DNA from: Chthonomonadaceae bacterium
Lineage (GTDB): Bacteria; Armatimonadota; Chthonomonadetes; Chthonomonadales; Chthonomonadaceae
Assembly (NCBI GenBank): GCA_014377395.1
Contig: JACMPS010000496.1
Span: 1 to 9,769 of the forward strand
Length of the DNA stretch: 9,769 bases
Direction of reading: 5' to 3'
Shown here in pieces: positions 1 through 6,246 of this stretch. The notes below the pieces were generated by a model. The model had not been told where the DNA came from and made no database searches. It was given only the letters and a program-made list of their open reading frames with translations. Each line of letters starts with the position of its first letter. The stretch's first letter is position 1. Made by a program: the position numbers and the translations under genes.

Positions 1-120
1 CAACCATTCCCACGCCACCTGAGCCGTATCGAACACAACTACACGCCCCTTCACACTCAGCAATTCCCACTTGCCCGTCACCGCGCTCACTACCATTACC
101 GCCGCGTAATCCGGTCTCAT
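1..120 (-). CDS. Small unknown protein, N-terminal 40 codons (runs off left edge)
   Basis: An open frame starts at ATG 120-118 and stays open to base 1. The visible product begins MRPDYAAVMVVSAVTGKWEL and ends near DTAQVAWEWL. A very strong Shine-Dalgarno stretch (GGAGGGGGG) lies about 4 nt before the ATG, which is the main reason to call it a gene. It follows the major capsid gene by about 250 bp on the same strand, so it may be a head-completion or other late protein, but I recognise no family. The visible part has no signal peptide or membrane segment; it looks like a small beta-rich domain. The rest lies outside the window, so its length is unknown. Confidence 0.6.
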   Translation of the reverse strand, partial: MRPDYAAVMVVSAVTGKWELLSVKGRVVVFDTAQVAWEWL

Positions 121-371
121 TTTGCCCCCCTCCAAGATCAGAGCCACCGAGCCGCCGGGAACACAGAAAAGCCGGAAGAGATTTATCCACAGATTAAAAT
201 GCGAAGAGGAAAGAAAAGGACATGAATTGATGCTTATCTTGCCCTCTTCTCTCCTCTCCGTATTCTCTCTGTGCCTCTGTGTTTCTAGCGTAGCGGGCAG
301 TAAAATCCGCATTTCTCCCTGAGTTCCGTTGCGTCCCGGCGGTTTACTCTCCCTAATCCCTACCACCTGAG
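121..371. repeat. Intergenic gap with 'cacagag'-type dispersed repeat
   Basis: This 251-bp gap separates the capsid stop from the next gene. Read on the minus strand, roughly 240-290 holds a purine-rich string with repeated ACACAGAG and GCACAGAG units followed by AGAGGAGAGAAGAGG. Such strings are common intergenic repeats in several repeat-rich bacterial phyla. Around 180-200 is 'atttatccacagatt', which also resembles common intergenic repeat text. The open frame on the plus strand here has no homology I recognise and reads through the repeat, so I do not call it. I see no clear terminator for the capsid gene. Confidence 0.4.
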
Positions 372-1388
372 TTAAACGGTTGCGCTTGTGATCAGATAGC
401 CACCGACCGCCAAGCCGGAGCCGTCCACTGCGATCAGTCGCCAGTCACGCAAGAACGCCGCTTCCAACATCGTTCCTTTGCGTCTTTCTTCGCGCCAGCG
501 ACGCACCGCCACGCCCCGCGCCCCGGTTGCATCGTCGGGAGCCTCGAACGTGTAGCCCAGACTGACCGTGCGGAGGGTAGGGATGTCAGGGCGATAGAAA
601 ATCAAAGCCATCGCCGTGCCATCGTCCGCCGCCCACACATTACCGCCCGAATAAATTGCCCCTTCCGAAGCCGTGTTCTTCTGCGTTGCACCCTCAATGA
701 TCGCCAGACCGCGCATTACTTTCGGCAAGCCCGAAATGGTCAGTGCGTCTTGATGCGTGTATTTCACGAGGTCTTTCAGGTTCGGGTGATCCGCCAGCGT
801 TCGCGCCGCGTCCACCGACACCACCATCGTATTAGGTTCACGAGCAATGCCGCGAATGACCGCCAGTTTCCCGTTTTTGATGTCCGTGAAAGGTGTGCTG
901 TTGACGGAAGCGTACTGCGCCCAGCTTGTCCCTGCCCCTCCCGTCGTCAACGCCACTTTGTTTGCCGCCGGGTAATTCGCTCGTTTAGAAGCAAGATTTG
1001 CAACCGCGATCTCATTGTCGAGAAGCAATCGCTCGGTCAACTGAAGCGACTGATCCATGTCCGCCTGAAGCGGATTGTCCGAAGCCGCCGCTTCTGCATC
1101 CGCCACAAAGCCCCGGTAGGCGTACTCCTCCGCGCTGTAGTTTTGCGTCGAAAGCGTGTAGTCCAGTTCCGCCGCTTCCGTTCCCGGACGCCGCAAAGAT
1201 GCCATGCCCACCCCCGAACTCGGTGAGGGCGACAGAAAATCTTCCCGACGATACAGAAAGTATTTGTTGCTCCGTTTTGTCACCGAGACCACCGGCAACA
1301 CCGCGTCCGCCACATACGTCGGATTACGATAACCGACCGAAATTGCCGTCAACGCCTGATCAATATGAACCTGTCCCACAGTAGGCAT
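372..1388 (-). CDS. Phage major capsid protein, HK97 fold
   Basis: 338 residues, a usual length for phage major capsid proteins. It builds the icosahedral shell. The N-terminal signature is typical of one capsid family: QALTAISVGYRNPTYVADAVLPVVSV (about residues 11-36) followed by SNKYFLY (40-46). A helix-rich middle (about 95-135, including ERLLLDNEIAVANLA) and a region with EPNTMVVSVDAARTL fit the HK97 fold, and the C-terminus ends in a typical GYLITSATV tail. There is no large N-terminal delta domain, which agrees with a separate scaffold being encoded by the protease gene upstream. The ATG at 1388 has a GAGAGGA-type site at a longish spacing of about 12 nt. It lies 113 bp downstream of the decoration gene, in the usual order. 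Family assignment rests on motif memory; no alignment was run. Confidence 0.88.
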   Translation of the reverse strand: MPTVGQVHIDQALTAISVGYRNPTYVADAVLPVVSVTKRSNKYFLYRREDFLSPSPSSGVGMASLRRPGTEAAELDYTLSTQNYSAEEYAYRGFVADAEAAASDNPLQADMDQSLQLTERLLLDNEIAVANLASKRANYPAANKVALTTGGAGTSWAQYASVNSTPFTDIKNGKLAVIRGIAREPNTMVVSVDAARTLADHPNLKDLVKYTHQDALTISGLPKVMRGLAIIEGATQKNTASEGAIYSGGNVWAADDGTAMALIFYRPDIPTLRTVSLGYTFEAPDDATGARGVAVRRWREERRKGTMLEAAFLRDWRLIAVDGSGLAVGGYLITSATV

Positions 1389-1501
1389 AATGTTTGCCTG
1401 TCCTCTCTTGTCGCACTTTTCTTCGCACCGGGTTTGTCAGACCCATTGTCATGCCCGAATGATCACACTCAAATCGTTGAGTTTGTACCCTTTCAACCGA
1501 A

Positions 1502-1918
1502 TTACGCCCCGACGTAAACCATCGGCTGAATCAACAGATCAACCAGTAGCCCCGCCGTCGAGGTAACGCTATTAAGAGCCACCCCGATCAGTTGCCGCGA
1601 GATCGTGCCGGACGCAGGAACCACCGTCTTCACCTGTCCGCTCACATTCGCAATTGCGAGATAATCCCCCGCCACAATCGCCGCCGTGCCATCGGTTTGC
1701 ACCTGCGCGATTCCTGCTGTCTGCACCGAAATCGCATTTGTCGTCGTGTTCGAGGGGATCGGTTCCATCGTCACCCCCACAAACTTGACCGCCAGTGCCG
1801 CCCCCGGCAACGCCACATTGCCGGGGTTCACGCTCGACATCACCACACACTGCCCGATTCCGTTCACGCCGCTATCCGCCGAAAACGTCTTCGCCAGAAT
1901 CACTGTCTGTTTTGCCAT
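1502..1918 (-). CDS. Capsid decoration (cement) protein, DUF2190-like
   Basis: 138 residues starting MAKQTVILAK. It is rich in Val, Ala, Gly and Thr with alternating beta-strand patterns, for example KFVGVTMEPI, AGIAQVQTDGTAAIVAGDYLAIANVSGQVK, and a closing IGVALNSVTSTAGLLVDLLIQP. This layout (a GVT... segment, an AG-V-V segment, a GDYL turn, then IGVAL...G-LV-V-L) matches the DUF2190 family of small capsid cement proteins, some of which carry the erroneous name 'RecA/RadA recombinase' in databases. They bind the outside of the expanded shell. I chose ATG 1918 over an upstream in-frame start at 1969 because GAGGAG sits 6 nt before it and the extra 17 residues look like translated leader. It sits between protease/scaffold and capsid genes, as in many siphophages and Mu-like phages. 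Confidence 0.82.
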   Translation of the reverse strand: MAKQTVILAKTFSADSGVNGIGQCVVMSSVNPGNVALPGAALAVKFVGVTMEPIPSNTTTNAISVQTAGIAQVQTDGTAAIVAGDYLAIANVSGQVKTVVPASGTISRQLIGVALNSVTSTAGLLVDLLIQPMVYVGA

Positions 1919-1920
1919 TT

Positions 1921-2148
1921 TTTTCTCCTCTACCCTGAAATTGAACTTGTATCTACTCCCTCCCCTCATGCAAAGGGAGGATTGGGGTGGGGTTCATCAA
2001 CGGTATTGATTTCATCAACGGTCTCAAAACCGCCGCTAAGCACCGTTGGTGAAGGCGTCCTTCGGACGCGATAGGGGGGAGAGAAGACAAATACGAACCC
2101 CCTCCTAACATCCCCCTTGCATAAAGGGGAGGAATCAGTTGCCCCCGT
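1921..2148. repeat. Dispersed C/G-rich repeat cluster with small hairpins
   Basis: The gap between the protease/scaffold and decoration genes is filled with repeat-like text. One block near 1955-1992 has hairpin arms cctccc (1959-1964) and gggagg (1975-1980), followed by 'attggggtgggg'. A similar block near 2098-2131 has arms cccctt (2113-2118) and aagggg (2124-2129). Between them are a 12-bp direct repeat, ttcatcaacggt, at 1993-2004 and 2011-2022, and a perfect hairpin gcgtcc-ttc-ggacgc at about 2056-2070. Open frames through here on both strands give low-complexity Pro/Ser/Arg proteins, as such repeats usually do, and are not called. The decoration gene's ribosome site lies just outside, at 1925-1930. 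Confidence 0.55.
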
Positions 2149-2176
2149 CTCCTTCTCAATACTTGACACTTTCCCC
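2149..2176 (-). repeat. Period-7 repeat, copy with two units, abutting the protease stop
   Basis: Read on the minus strand, the TAG stop of the protease/scaffold gene (2177-2179) is followed at once by GGGGAAA, then two 7-mers GTGTCAA and GTATTGA, then GAAGGAG. The same layout, with one to four 7-mers close to GTGTTGA, occurs at 3369-3398, 4717-4734 and 7185-7226. Short tandem 7-mers between fixed flanks resemble the heptameric short tandem repeats known from cyanobacteria, but this consensus is read from this window only. Confidence 0.6.
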
Positions 2177-2704
2177 CTACTCCTCCCGCGCCCGTTGTGC
2201 CAGATCGGGATGCGCGTTCGCCGTCGCCGCGAAAGCGACTGCCAGCGAAACACCCTCGGTCTGCGCTCGCGTCTCGGCAAGCTCCACCAATCGCGCCCTT
2301 GCACCGTGTCCCCCCTCACCTCGCTCCGGTGAAGCCGGGATACGCTCGCCCATCGGAATCACCACGCCGTTCGCCTCAACAAATCGAGAGAACAGGTCAC
2401 TCACCAAAACCTGTCCTTCTCCAAACTGCACCACCGAACCCTCGCCGGAAAGCAACAAAACCCGCGCACTCAATTCTGCCGTCTCGTTGCCTCGCAACAG
2501 TCCCGCGCGTTTCCAATCCAGCAAAGTCTGTGTCACGCGCGCCTCACGAAACTCCGCTCGTTCGCGTGTCATCGCCTCACGCTCCTGTGCAAAGTCGGCA
2601 AAGCCCTCCGTTGGTGCGTCTTCCTCAACTGCCTTCAGGTCAGTCAGCAACTGTGACACCGAAGCCCGAAACCCTTCCGCCGCCCGTCTCACTCCCTGGA
2701 TCAT
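2177..2704 (-). CDS. Nested in-frame scaffold protein (internal start)
   Basis: Met159 of the protease ORF is an ATG at 2704-2702, in frame, preceded by AGAGGA at a 7-nt spacing inside a GGGGAGAGGA run. That is as good as the ribosome sites of the neighbouring genes and unusual for the middle of a coding region. Starting here gives a 175-residue protein (MIQGVRRAAEGFRASVSQLL...) holding all of the charged, helix-rich region and none of the protease domain. Lambda C/Nu3 and Mu I/Z use the same plan: full-length protease plus a separately started scaffold in excess. The role is inferred from that parallel. The alternative is that the Shine-Dalgarno match is chance and scaffold is made only as part of the fusion. 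Confidence 0.6.
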   Translation of the reverse strand: MIQGVRRAAEGFRASVSQLLTDLKAVEEDAPTEGFADFAQEREAMTRERAEFREARVTQTLLDWKRAGLLRGNETAELSARVLLLSGEGSVVQFGEGQVLVSDLFSRFVEANGVVIPMGERIPASPERGEGGHGARARLVELAETRAQTEGVSLAVAFAATANAHPDLAQRAREE

Positions 2705-3178
2705 TTTGATTTCCTCTCCCCGTTCCAACCCGATCTTAAACCTCAGCAAAGACGTATCGGGTCTTTCACGTCCCGCCCGCAAATCTTCCCGATGAAACAC
2801 CTGCGCCCTCGCCACACGCGGGCGACATACCAGCGACGTTTCCACAATTCGCTTGCGCGTCATGTCCAGTCCCACCGAAAGAGAACGTACCCCCGCACGT
2901 TGCATCAAGTCCCAGGCGTCTTTTGACTGACGCAACGTTCCCCACAATTGCGAGCCTATCGCCCGCAACCCTGTTACCACCCCCAGGACACGATCAAAAG
3001 GAGACTCCGTCAGATGCTCGATCTTCACCGGAACCTCCTTTGCCGAGTTGAGGACGATCTCTTTCAGGTCTTCCTCCGTCACCGTCACCCCCTTATCCGG
3101 GTAATCGCCTGCCTCAAACAGCAAGCACTCCCGCTCGACTATCGCATTGTCTTCCGAAAACTTCCAGACACGCTCCAT
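2177..3178 (-). CDS. Prohead protease with C-terminal scaffold region (Mu gpI-like)
   Basis: 333 residues in two parts. Residues 1-135 look like the maturation protease that cleaves scaffold and head proteins during prohead assembly: VTEEDLKEIV, then PVKIEHL with candidate catalytic His55, then GVRSLSVGL with candidate nucleophile Ser101, then a beta strand IVETSLVCRPRVARAQVF in which Glu113 may complete the site. This order (His, then Ser in an S-V-G/S context, then ET/EVSLV...P) is that of Mu gpI-like and related prohead proteases. Residues about 160-333 are charged and helix-forming (for example EREAMTRERAEFREARV) and fit an internal scaffold. ATG 3178 has GGAGG 9 nt upstream. A second in-frame ATG with its own ribosome site begins the scaffold part (see 2177-2704). 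It follows the polymerase gene by 97 bp. Catalytic residue assignment is by motif and not by alignment. Confidence 0.8.
   Translation of the reverse strand: MERVWKFSEDNAIVERECLLFEAGDYPDKGVTVTEEDLKEIVLNSAKEVPVKIEHLTESPFDRVLGVVTGLRAIGSQLWGTLRQSKDAWDLMQRAGVRSLSVGLDMTRKRIVETSLVCRPRVARAQVFHREDLRAGRERPDTSLLRFKIGLERGEEIKMIQGVRRAAEGFRASVSQLLTDLKAVEEDAPTEGFADFAQEREAMTRERAEFREARVTQTLLDWKRAGLLRGNETAELSARVLLLSGEGSVVQFGEGQVLVSDLFSRFVEANGVVIPMGERIPASPERGEGGHGARARLVELAETRAQTEGVSLAVAFAATANAHPDLAQRAREE
2705..2721 (-). promoter_or_regulatory. Internal ribosome-binding site for the nested scaffold
   Basis: On the minus strand GGGGAGAGGA is followed by AATCAAA and then ATG at 2704. The purine run encodes Glu-Arg-Gly-Glu-Glu of the protease linker, so it serves as both coding and candidate initiation signal. 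Confidence 0.55.
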
Positions 3179-3235
3179 TTTGTACTACCTCCACTTCTCA
3201 CCACTTGAAATCAGGGATTCGCCGCAATTTCTGGA

Positions 3236-3306
3236 GTCCACGCAGGTGGACTTTGCGCTTTTGTTGCCGGGGAATTCATTCCCCGGTGGATTCACTTTGC
3301 GCTTTT
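3236..3306. repeat. Palindromic element at the 3' end of the polymerase gene
   Basis: Two perfect hairpins lie side by side: gtccac-gcag-gtggac (3236-3251) and ccggggaat-tc-attccccgg (3267-3286). The second is flanked by direct copies of actttgcgctttt at 3250-3262 and 3294-3306. The polymerase stop codon (3276-3278) falls in the middle of the second palindrome. No T-run follows on the minus strand, so it is not a standard intrinsic terminator. It looks like a dispersed palindromic intergenic repeat that has become the end of the gene. It may still stabilise the 3' end of the upstream message. Confidence 0.6.
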
Positions 3307-4658
3307 CGTAAGGGGAATTCTATCAAACCATTTCCCGGACTTCCCTCCCCGCGTCTGCACTTTCCACACTCCTTCTCAACACTCAACACTTCTCCCCCAA
3401 ACGAAATCCGTTGCGGAGCCTCCTCGCGCAACCCGTAAACACTTGCAATGTCCAGCACATACCCCTTTGTGGCATTAATCGCATCTACGACATTCCAGAG
3501 ATAAGTCCGCTCTATCGGGTCCTCAAATAAACTCAAGTTCATGTCCCGACAGTGGATCAATCCCCCCAATCGTATCGCCGCGCCTATCGGTTCCCAGCAC
3601 CCCGGACGAGCGGGAAACGGAACCTCTTCGCGCCTTTGCGTCTTTGCTTGAGATAATCCCTTTCCTTTCTGCAACAAGCCTCGTACAATCGGCAACCACG
3701 TCGTCTCCTCGTTCGCAGGGAGATGCTTACGACTTCCCACTCGCCACGCTCTTTTCTCGAACGTGTCTCGATGACGATAAGTGATTTGCAGTTCGATGCC
3801 CGTTGCCGACTGCCCGTACCCCCGCAATCGCTTTAACGCTTTCGAGAGCAACCGAACCAGAATTTGTTCGGCTCCTACCTGCGTCCGAAATTCCGGCGGC
3901 AACACATGAGAATGACCCACCGACTTCCGCTCGTCACGCTCATACATCCCATAATCCGCCTCCTGACTTCCCCGCAACATAAACCACCACCGCGCACCCG
4001 CCACACTTCCCCATGCCCGCCGAAGAGCAATCACATCACGCTCCATCAACTGCCGCGTCGTCCTGATTCCGTGCTGCTCCAACCGCGTCGCCATGCGTGA
4101 GCCGATCCCCGGCAAGTCCAAAAGCGAAAGGCGGCGCAACCCTTGCGCCGCCTCCTCATCCCGCCAGATTGTCAAACCGTCCGGCTTTTTCGTTTCCGAA
4201 GCCACCTTCGCCAGAAACACATTGTCGCCTACTCCCACCGAACACTTCATCATGGTCCCGACTCTCTCATTGAGCCTTTTCTTGACTTCTCTCCCCAGCC
4301 TTTCCTCTTCCTCCCTCGTCCTGCAAACGCTCGACACCCGACACGCCATCTCATCCACCGACAGCACCTTGATCGCCACGAAAAACTCGTTCAGCGTCTC
4401 GACAATCTCCCGGTGATAGTCCACATAAACGTCGGGTCGCGCTTCGAGTACCGTGATCTGCGGACAAATCCGCTTTGCCGTCTTCACGGGTGTCCCCGTC
4501 GAAATCCCCAGTGCCTTCGCCTCGTATGACGCCGCAATCGCACACGTCGAATCGGTCAGCAGAGGAGCCACAATCAACGGCTTTCCCCGTAAATGCGGGT
4601 TCTCTTGTTGCTCTACACTCGCAAAAAACGAGTTCATGTCAATAAATAGTTGTCTCAT
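3276..4658 (-). CDS. Y-family DNA polymerase (DinB/UmuC-like), translesion type
   Basis: 460 residues. Y-family polymerases copy damaged DNA with low fidelity. The catalytic core looks intact: FIDMNSFFASVE (residues 5-16, Asp7 as metal ligand, Phe12 in the steric-gate position), AASYEAKALGI (43-52), LSVDEM (99-104) with Asp102-Glu103, VGVGDNVFLAKVASETKKPDG (141-161), and a helix-hairpin-helix LLDLPGIGSRMATRLEQHGI (179-198). The little-finger region follows, and the C-terminal part NLSLFEDPIERTYLWNVVDAIN is typical of the superfamily. Asn9 replaces the second Asp of the usual DxD, as in UmuC. Odd points: GLSQAKTQRREEVPFPA looks like translated repeat inserted in the little finger, and the last about 35 residues are read through a period-7 repeat and a palindrome. 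ATG 4658 keeps the conserved FID motif but has no clear Shine-Dalgarno. It lies between portal and protease, where a MuF-like head gene is usual. Confidence 0.88.
   Translation of the reverse strand: MRQLFIDMNSFFASVEQQENPHLRGKPLIVAPLLTDSTCAIAASYEAKALGISTGTPVKTAKRICPQITVLEARPDVYVDYHREIVETLNEFFVAIKVLSVDEMACRVSSVCRTREEEERLGREVKKRLNERVGTMMKCSVGVGDNVFLAKVASETKKPDGLTIWRDEEAAQGLRRLSLLDLPGIGSRMATRLEQHGIRTTRQLMERDVIALRRAWGSVAGARWWFMLRGSQEADYGMYERDERKSVGHSHVLPPEFRTQVGAEQILVRLLSKALKRLRGYGQSATGIELQITYRHRDTFEKRAWRVGSRKHLPANEETTWLPIVRGLLQKGKGLSQAKTQRREEVPFPARPGCWEPIGAAIRLGGLIHCRDMNLSLFEDPIERTYLWNVVDAINATKGYVLDIASVYGLREEAPQRISFGGEVLSVEKECGKCRRGEGSPGNGLIEFPLRKAQSESTGE
3369..3398 (-). repeat. Period-7 repeat, two-unit copy read in frame in the polymerase
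   Basis: On the minus strand a GGGGGAGAA flank precedes two perfect GTGTTGA units (3376-3389), then GAAGGAG. In the polymerase frame this encodes roughly GEVLSVEKE. The portal and protease genes end exactly where their copies of the repeat begin, whereas here the frame stays open, so this copy probably lengthened the protein. Confidence 0.6.
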
Positions 4659-4716
4659 AAAAACTCAGGGATTTATTTCTTCTCTTTCCCCTCCCCGCTT
4701 CTTCGCATGAGGTAAT

Positions 4717-4734
4717 CTTCTCAACACTTTCCCC
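4717..4734 (-). repeat. Period-7 repeat, one-unit copy abutting the portal stop
   Basis: The portal TGA (4735-4737) is followed directly on the minus strand by GGGGAAA, one GTGTTGA unit (4721-4727), then GAAG. The first G of the repeat is the base right after the stop codon, as at the protease gene. The rest of the 76-bp gap up to the polymerase ATG is purine-rich on the minus strand and has no clear ribosome site next to the start. Confidence 0.55.
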
Positions 4735-5982
4735 TCACTCCATTGGCGGTAAATCGAAAAGTTCTCGCACCGACGGTTCGCGCCCACTGACTACGCCATG
4801 CTTGAAAAGCACATCGTAGGCGGACGCCAGTTTCGGCAGGTCGCGTTCGTTCATGTTGCCCAGCGAAAAAGACGGGTAAAGCCCCGCCTCCCTTGCTCCC
4901 ACAAAGTTGTAATCCACAAGAGGACGGATCAACTGCGTGTTGATTGCCGCCTCAATGTCCTGCTTGGCGTTCTCCAGTGCATAGAGCAGAATGCTGAAAT
5001 GCACCTGCCCCAACGCAAGCGAACCCACCCGCGCCCCCTCGCCGCTCGTCAGCGTCTGAAGCAAAATTCCCTGTGCGATCTGCTGATTGTGCCAGTCCAC
5101 CGCCCCCAGAAACCCTTCGCTTCCCGCCCCCGACGCCTGCAAAATCTGCGGCGTCACCTCACGAGGGAAAACAGCGCTCGCATCGGCTTGCATCGCTTGC
5201 AACGTTTCCAGAATTTGCGAACCATCGCCCGCCACTTGTGCAAAGACCATAGGAGTTCCGAATCGCTGTAAATGCAAGTTCCAGAACTTCACCAGCGTGT
5301 CTTTCGACCACCAGTGCTTGTACACGCTCCGCAAATCCGAACTGCCATACGGCGACTCTTCCTGCGCGTGGTACACGTACAACAAACACTTTTCACGCGG
5401 AACCGTCACTCGCCCATTCATCGGAGTTTGGCTGACGATGCGCTCGATGTTCAGAAAGTCGTCTACCTCAAACCCGATTTGTCGCGGGTGCTTCGACTTG
5501 ATCGCCGCCAACCGAAACTTGCCCCGCCACTTTCCGCTTTCCTCCAACCGCCACACCACCTCGGAAAGCGAAAACCCACGAAAAAATGCCGACATCAAAC
5601 TGAACAGCACCTGTCGAAAATCCCGCGTGATCCCGTCCGCTCCCCGAATCTCCCGCAAACTGCTTTCCACGAAATCACGAATCTCAATGGCTTTCCCCGA
5701 CGGCTTGCCCACCGCTCCGTCACTTGCCGCAAACACCGACCACGGCTTTGACAGAAGGGCAAACCGTTTCGTGTTGATCGCCGCCCGTACCATCGCATCC
5801 GTCATCATCAGATCATACAATTCGTAGCCGCCATGTGCGATCAAAAACGCATCGGGACTGTAAGGTGGCACCCGAAACGCCGATTTCAACATCGCGTCCC
5901 ACGACACCATTTCCTCCCGAAACCGCTCCGCAACAGAAAGAGGCGGCATTGCTGCCGCCTCTCGTTCCCTCCCCGTGTCCAT
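4735..5982 (-). CDS. Phage portal protein, Mu gp29-like (DUF935)
   Basis: 415 residues from ATG 5982. The portal is the twelve-subunit ring at one capsid vertex through which DNA is packaged and the tail attached. Family features seen: MVRAAINTKRFALLSKPWSV near the N-terminus, FSLMSAFFRGFSLSEVVWRLEESGKW (about 130-155), the PREKCLLYVYHAQEESPYGSSDLRSVYKHWWSKDTLVKFWNLHLQRFGTPMVFA stretch (about 200-255), and ALENAKQDIEAAINTQLIRPLVDYNFG-like text toward the end. All fit DUF935/Mu gp29. I chose ATG 5982 because GAGGGG lies 7 nt upstream; an in-frame GTG at 5997 overlaps that site and has none of its own. It is the first gene of the head block; no terminase precedes it. A strong hairpin lies in its first codons (5939-5962). 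Confidence 0.87.
   Translation of the reverse strand: MDTGREREAAAMPPLSVAERFREEMVSWDAMLKSAFRVPPYSPDAFLIAHGGYELYDLMMTDAMVRAAINTKRFALLSKPWSVFAASDGAVGKPSGKAIEIRDFVESSLREIRGADGITRDFRQVLFSLMSAFFRGFSLSEVVWRLEESGKWRGKFRLAAIKSKHPRQIGFEVDDFLNIERIVSQTPMNGRVTVPREKCLLYVYHAQEESPYGSSDLRSVYKHWWSKDTLVKFWNLHLQRFGTPMVFAQVAGDGSQILETLQAMQADASAVFPREVTPQILQASGAGSEGFLGAVDWHNQQIAQGILLQTLTSGEGARVGSLALGQVHFSILLYALENAKQDIEAAINTQLIRPLVDYNFVGAREAGLYPSFSLGNMNERDLPKLASAYDVLFKHGVVSGREPSVRELFDLPPME
5939..5962 (-). promoter_or_regulatory. GC-rich hairpin in the first codons of the portal gene
   Basis: A perfect 10-bp inverted repeat, agaggcggca-ttgc-tgccgcctct, starts 20 nt inside the portal coding region and encodes part of REAAAMPPL. 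In the mRNA it would form a strong stem just past the initiating ribosome. It may slow initiation or act as a binding site, or it may only reflect Ala/Pro codons. No regulatory role is shown by the sequence itself. Confidence 0.35.
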
Positions 5983-6035
5983 GTTGTCACCCCTCACCGC
6001 AAATCAAATTAAACGCTTTCGATCTGTCCTCTACA

Positions 6036-6064
6036 ATAATAGTACGCCGGCAGGTATATGTTTA
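6036..6064 (-). promoter_or_regulatory. Candidate sigma-70 type promoter for the head module
   Basis: On the minus strand TAAACA (6064-6059; 4 of 6 match to TTGACA) is followed by exactly 17 bp and then TATTAT (6041-6036; 5 of 6 match to TATAAT). The expected start near 6029 gives a leader of about 47 nt that includes the GAGGGG site of the portal gene. It lies downstream of the GT2 terminator and in an AT-rich stretch. The host's sigma consensus is not known, so this is a candidate only. Confidence 0.45.
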
Positions 6065-6216
6065 CTCATGTCTACGCAAAAATTTCCACTTTATTTTTAT
6101 TCCACTCATGAAATCTACCCTCACACCATCGAAAATCAGTTCGAGGCATTCCGTTTGTGCTGAGAATTTTTCTTGCCTCGCAAGCATTTCGGGCGTCTGG
6201 GTCTCAGAAGATGTTG

Positions 6217-6246
6217 AAAAAGCCTGTTTTTGGATCGGAAACAGGC
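6217..6246 (-). terminator. Rho-independent terminator after the GT2 gene
   Basis: On the minus strand GCCTGTTT (6246-6239), a 9-nt loop, and AAACAGGC (6229-6222) form a perfect 8-bp stem followed directly by TTTTT (6221-6217). It lies about 120 bp past the GT2 stop and separates the polysaccharide genes from the head module. On the plus strand no T-run follows, so it works in one direction only. Confidence 0.75.

Noticed and set aside
183..191. Perfect DnaA-box-like word ttatccaca
   Set aside because: Single copy, no cluster of boxes, no AT-rich unwinding region or dnaA/dnaN nearby; it sits within repeat-like intergenic text.
471..496. Repeat-like string (gcgcgaag...acgcaaagg) in the capsid gene resembling the one in the polymerase
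   Set aside because: The match is short and the encoded residues (RWREERRKGTM) fit plausible capsid sequence, so chance or codon preference explains it.
750..1384. Long plus-strand open frames opposite the capsid gene
   Set aside because: Arg/His/Pro-rich products without motifs or ribosome sites; antisense shadows of a well-supported capsid gene.
1389..1501. Possible short open frame of about 30 codons and a weak hairpin (actcaa-atcg-ttgagt) between decoration and capsid genes
   Set aside because: The frame lacks a ribosome site and overlaps the capsid start; the stem is only 6 bp with no T-run.
1966..2319. Minus-strand open frames overlapping the end of the protease gene and the repeat gap
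   Set aside because: Low-complexity Ser/Pro/Arg products of the kind produced by translated intergenic repeats; out of frame with the protease and lacking start signals.
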